Below, one piece after another: positions 21,586 through 22,570 of a DNA stretch of 22,570 bases. The notes below the pieces were generated by a model. That model did not search any database. It worked only from the letters and a program-made list of their open reading frames with translations, and was not told the DNA's origin. The translations under genes and the position numbers were made by a program. Where the stretch lies: assembly GCA_030612585.1 (NCBI GenBank), contig JAUWNP010000060.1, positions 1 to 22,570 of the forward strand, written 5' to 3'. Within the stretch, counting starts at the first letter, position 1, and every line of letters begins with the position of its first letter. This stretch comes from Anaerolineae bacterium. GTDB taxonomy: Bacteria; Chloroflexota; Anaerolineae; B4-G1.

Positions 21586-21852
21586 ATGCGCGCCATCGCT
21601 CTCCCCGGTGAGAAGGGAGGCGTCGGCAAGACTACGGCGACCGTCATCCTGGGCGCTGCCCTGGTCGAGGTGGGTCGTCGTGTGTTGCTGTTGGGCGCTG
21701 ACCCACAGGCTCCTGTTCGCGCCATGTGGGCGTTGTTGTCTCTATGCCGCCTGTTCCCTTACGTGGCCCTAACGGGCCAGACTTCCCCCTCCAGCAGGGC
21801 TCAGGGCGGGCCCACGCTTGTCGTTTTCCCCAAACCCCTCGGGAAATCGTAG
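21586..21852 (+). pseudogene. Truncated ParA-type ATPase
   Basis: From the ATG at 21586 (GGAGGAGG six bases upstream), the first 45 codons read MRAIALPGEKGGVGKTT, then an alanine-rich helix and RVLLLGADPQA, the N-terminus of ParA/Soj partition ATPases (deviant Walker A KGGVGKT at 10-16). Homology stops near 21720. The rest of the frame, to 21852, is low-complexity and unrelated. ParA proteins are about 200-260 residues, so Walker B and the helical end are lost. The break lies close to IS-end-like repeats at 21944-22055, so insertion and deletion are likely causes. Confidence 0.75.
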
Positions 21853-21943
21853 CAGAACGAAACCCAGAAACACTTGGGAGGCCGCAGAGCGCGTCTAGTG
21901 GCATGCCGGCCGTTGAGGGTGGGGTTGATGAATTTTCTGTTTT

Positions 21944-22055
21944 TGTCAAGCGAAAAAGTACCCATTTGACAATCGAAAAATGACCCACTTAAGCCGTTTA
22001 GCCTGAACCTTGACAATTGAAAAAGTACCCACTTGACAGTCGAAAAAGTACCCAC
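21944..22055 (+). mobile_element. Remnant of an IS21-family insertion-sequence end
   Basis: Four copies of a 21-23 base unit (TTGACAATYGAAAAAGTACCCAC type) lie at 21944-21964, 21966-21988, 22010-22032 and 22033-22055, the last two head to tail. Multiple transposase-binding copies of this type, with a TGTCAA...GGGTACTTTTT core on the other strand, are typical of IS21-family ends. No intact istA or istB is in the window. A short minus-strand stretch at about 22060-22121 (ALSRPLAPVERNVIVPRYYD) may be a relic of a gene beside the end. Confidence 0.6.
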
Positions 22056-22356
22056 CGCGTCGTAGTAGCGGGGCACGATGACGTTTCGCTCCACCGGGGC
22101 GAGAGGGCGGCTCAGGGCCACGGTCAGGAATCCCCCCCCCCATCAGTGTGGACATCCCTGCCCCGAACGGATCGTTCGCAAGAGGATTGAGGATGGAGAA
22201 AAGAGAATGGAGAGATGAGTTGGGCTACAATCGGGGGGGCGATCATCTACGGCGGCGAGGACATGCGCACCGGCAGCTGGAGGCGACGTTGGCGGTGGCG
22301 TAAGTTTTCCATGCAGGAGCATATTGTGGTAAAATGTGAGCAATAGGAGGTGATCT
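22056..22356. other. Gene-poor spacer
   Basis: No convincing gene. It holds the short minus-strand ALSRPLAPVERN fragment near 22060-22121, a C-run at about 22131-22141, a purine-rich stretch at about 22181-22220 and, before the last gene, TAAAAT at 22330 as a possible -10 with only a poor -35. It looks like an insertion junction. Confidence 0.4.
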
Positions 22357-22570
22357 ATGCTGCAGACCTTTGAAGCCGTAATTGACGACCAAGGCCATGT
22401 ATGCCTGGTGGAGCCCATCAAGTTGCCAGCAGGATGGCGAGTACTTGTGACCATCCTGGAGAGGCCAATCATTAGCGTTTCAGAAACAGCGTTGTTAAGT
22501 GAGCCAGCACTTGCTGAGGACTGGAACCGACCGGAGGAGGACGAAGCATGGTCATACCTGCAGCAGGCGC
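22357..22570 (+). CDS. Antitoxin-like protein, partial at the window end
   Basis: The ATG at 22357 follows AGGAGGTGATCT. The 71 codons in view read MLQTFEAVIDDQGHV then CLVEPIKLPAGWRVLVTILE and LLSEPALAEDWNRPEEDEAW. This two-part layout, a short AbrB-like beta N-terminus with an acidic helical tail, is common in small antitoxins upstream of PemK/MazF or VapC genes in Chloroflexota. No stop is in the window, so length is unknown. A toxin gene would be expected just beyond 22570. Confidence 0.65.
   Translation, partial: MLQTFEAVIDDQGHVCLVEPIKLPAGWRVLVTILERPIISVSETALLSEPALAEDWNRPEEDEAWSYLQQA

Overview
The window is GC-rich and bacterial, with Shine-Dalgarno sites ahead of most genes, many 4-bp stop/start overlaps (ATGA, GTGA) and GC-rich palindromic repeats scattered in spacers and inside genes. 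Zinc-ribbon and ferredoxin genes, Mrp/NifX/DUF5320 cofactor proteins, a PadR regulator, BrnT/BrnA and the coding palindrome that reads SPLPLGGEGPGVRG suggest an anaerobic or facultative member of the Chloroflexota (Anaerolineae-like). No rRNA or tRNA is present, so this placement is an inference.

Layout. (1) Positions 1-4503, minus strand: a tightly coupled operon reading leftwards. It holds a fragment of an MBL-fold hydrolase, an MFS transporter interrupted by one in-frame TGA, a DUF1638 protein, a YkoF-like thiamine-binding protein, a SAM methyltransferase, a 2[4Fe-4S] ferredoxin, a 36-residue membrane peptide, a 17-codon relic that looks like the first residues of an OsmC protein, an FmdB-type zinc ribbon and a Gly-rich zinc-ribbon protein. 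(2) 4520-4680: a 161-bp inverted-repeat element of MITE type. (3) 4676-10021, minus strand: a metal-cofactor and Fe-S operon. In transcription order it is PadR regulator, Mrp/NBP35 ATPase, two DUF5320 proteins, two NifX/NifB-type proteins, MobB fused to an Fe-S domain, and two NifU-like scaffolds, one of which lacks a canonical cysteine. It has a near-consensus promoter at 10069-10097.

(4) 10535-21432, plus strand: the most interesting part. A near-consensus promoter (TTGACA-N16-TATACT), preceded by two 14-bp direct repeats 20 bp apart, drives an apparent operon. The genes are an AlbA_2-PLD fusion, a P-loop ATPase, a HerA/DUF87-like ATPase, an unrecognised 417-residue protein, a BrnT/BrnA toxin-antitoxin pair, a 1181-residue N6-adenine DNA methylase, a second AAA-type ATPase and a small zinc-knuckle/winged-helix protein. 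It looks like a DNA-modification-based genome-defence system. It lacks the hallmark genes of BREX (PglZ, BrxL), DISARM (DrmA, DrmB) and type I restriction (HsdR, HsdS), so it may be undescribed. (5) 21433-22570: a junk-like boundary with a truncated ParA ATPase, four repeats typical of an IS21-family end, and the start of a small antitoxin-like gene that runs off the window.

The left half is probably housekeeping or accessory metal-cofactor chemistry. The right half is an accessory (mobile or defence) island bounded by broken genes: a decayed AlbA_2/COG2865-type HTH remnant on the left, and ParA and IS remnants on the right.
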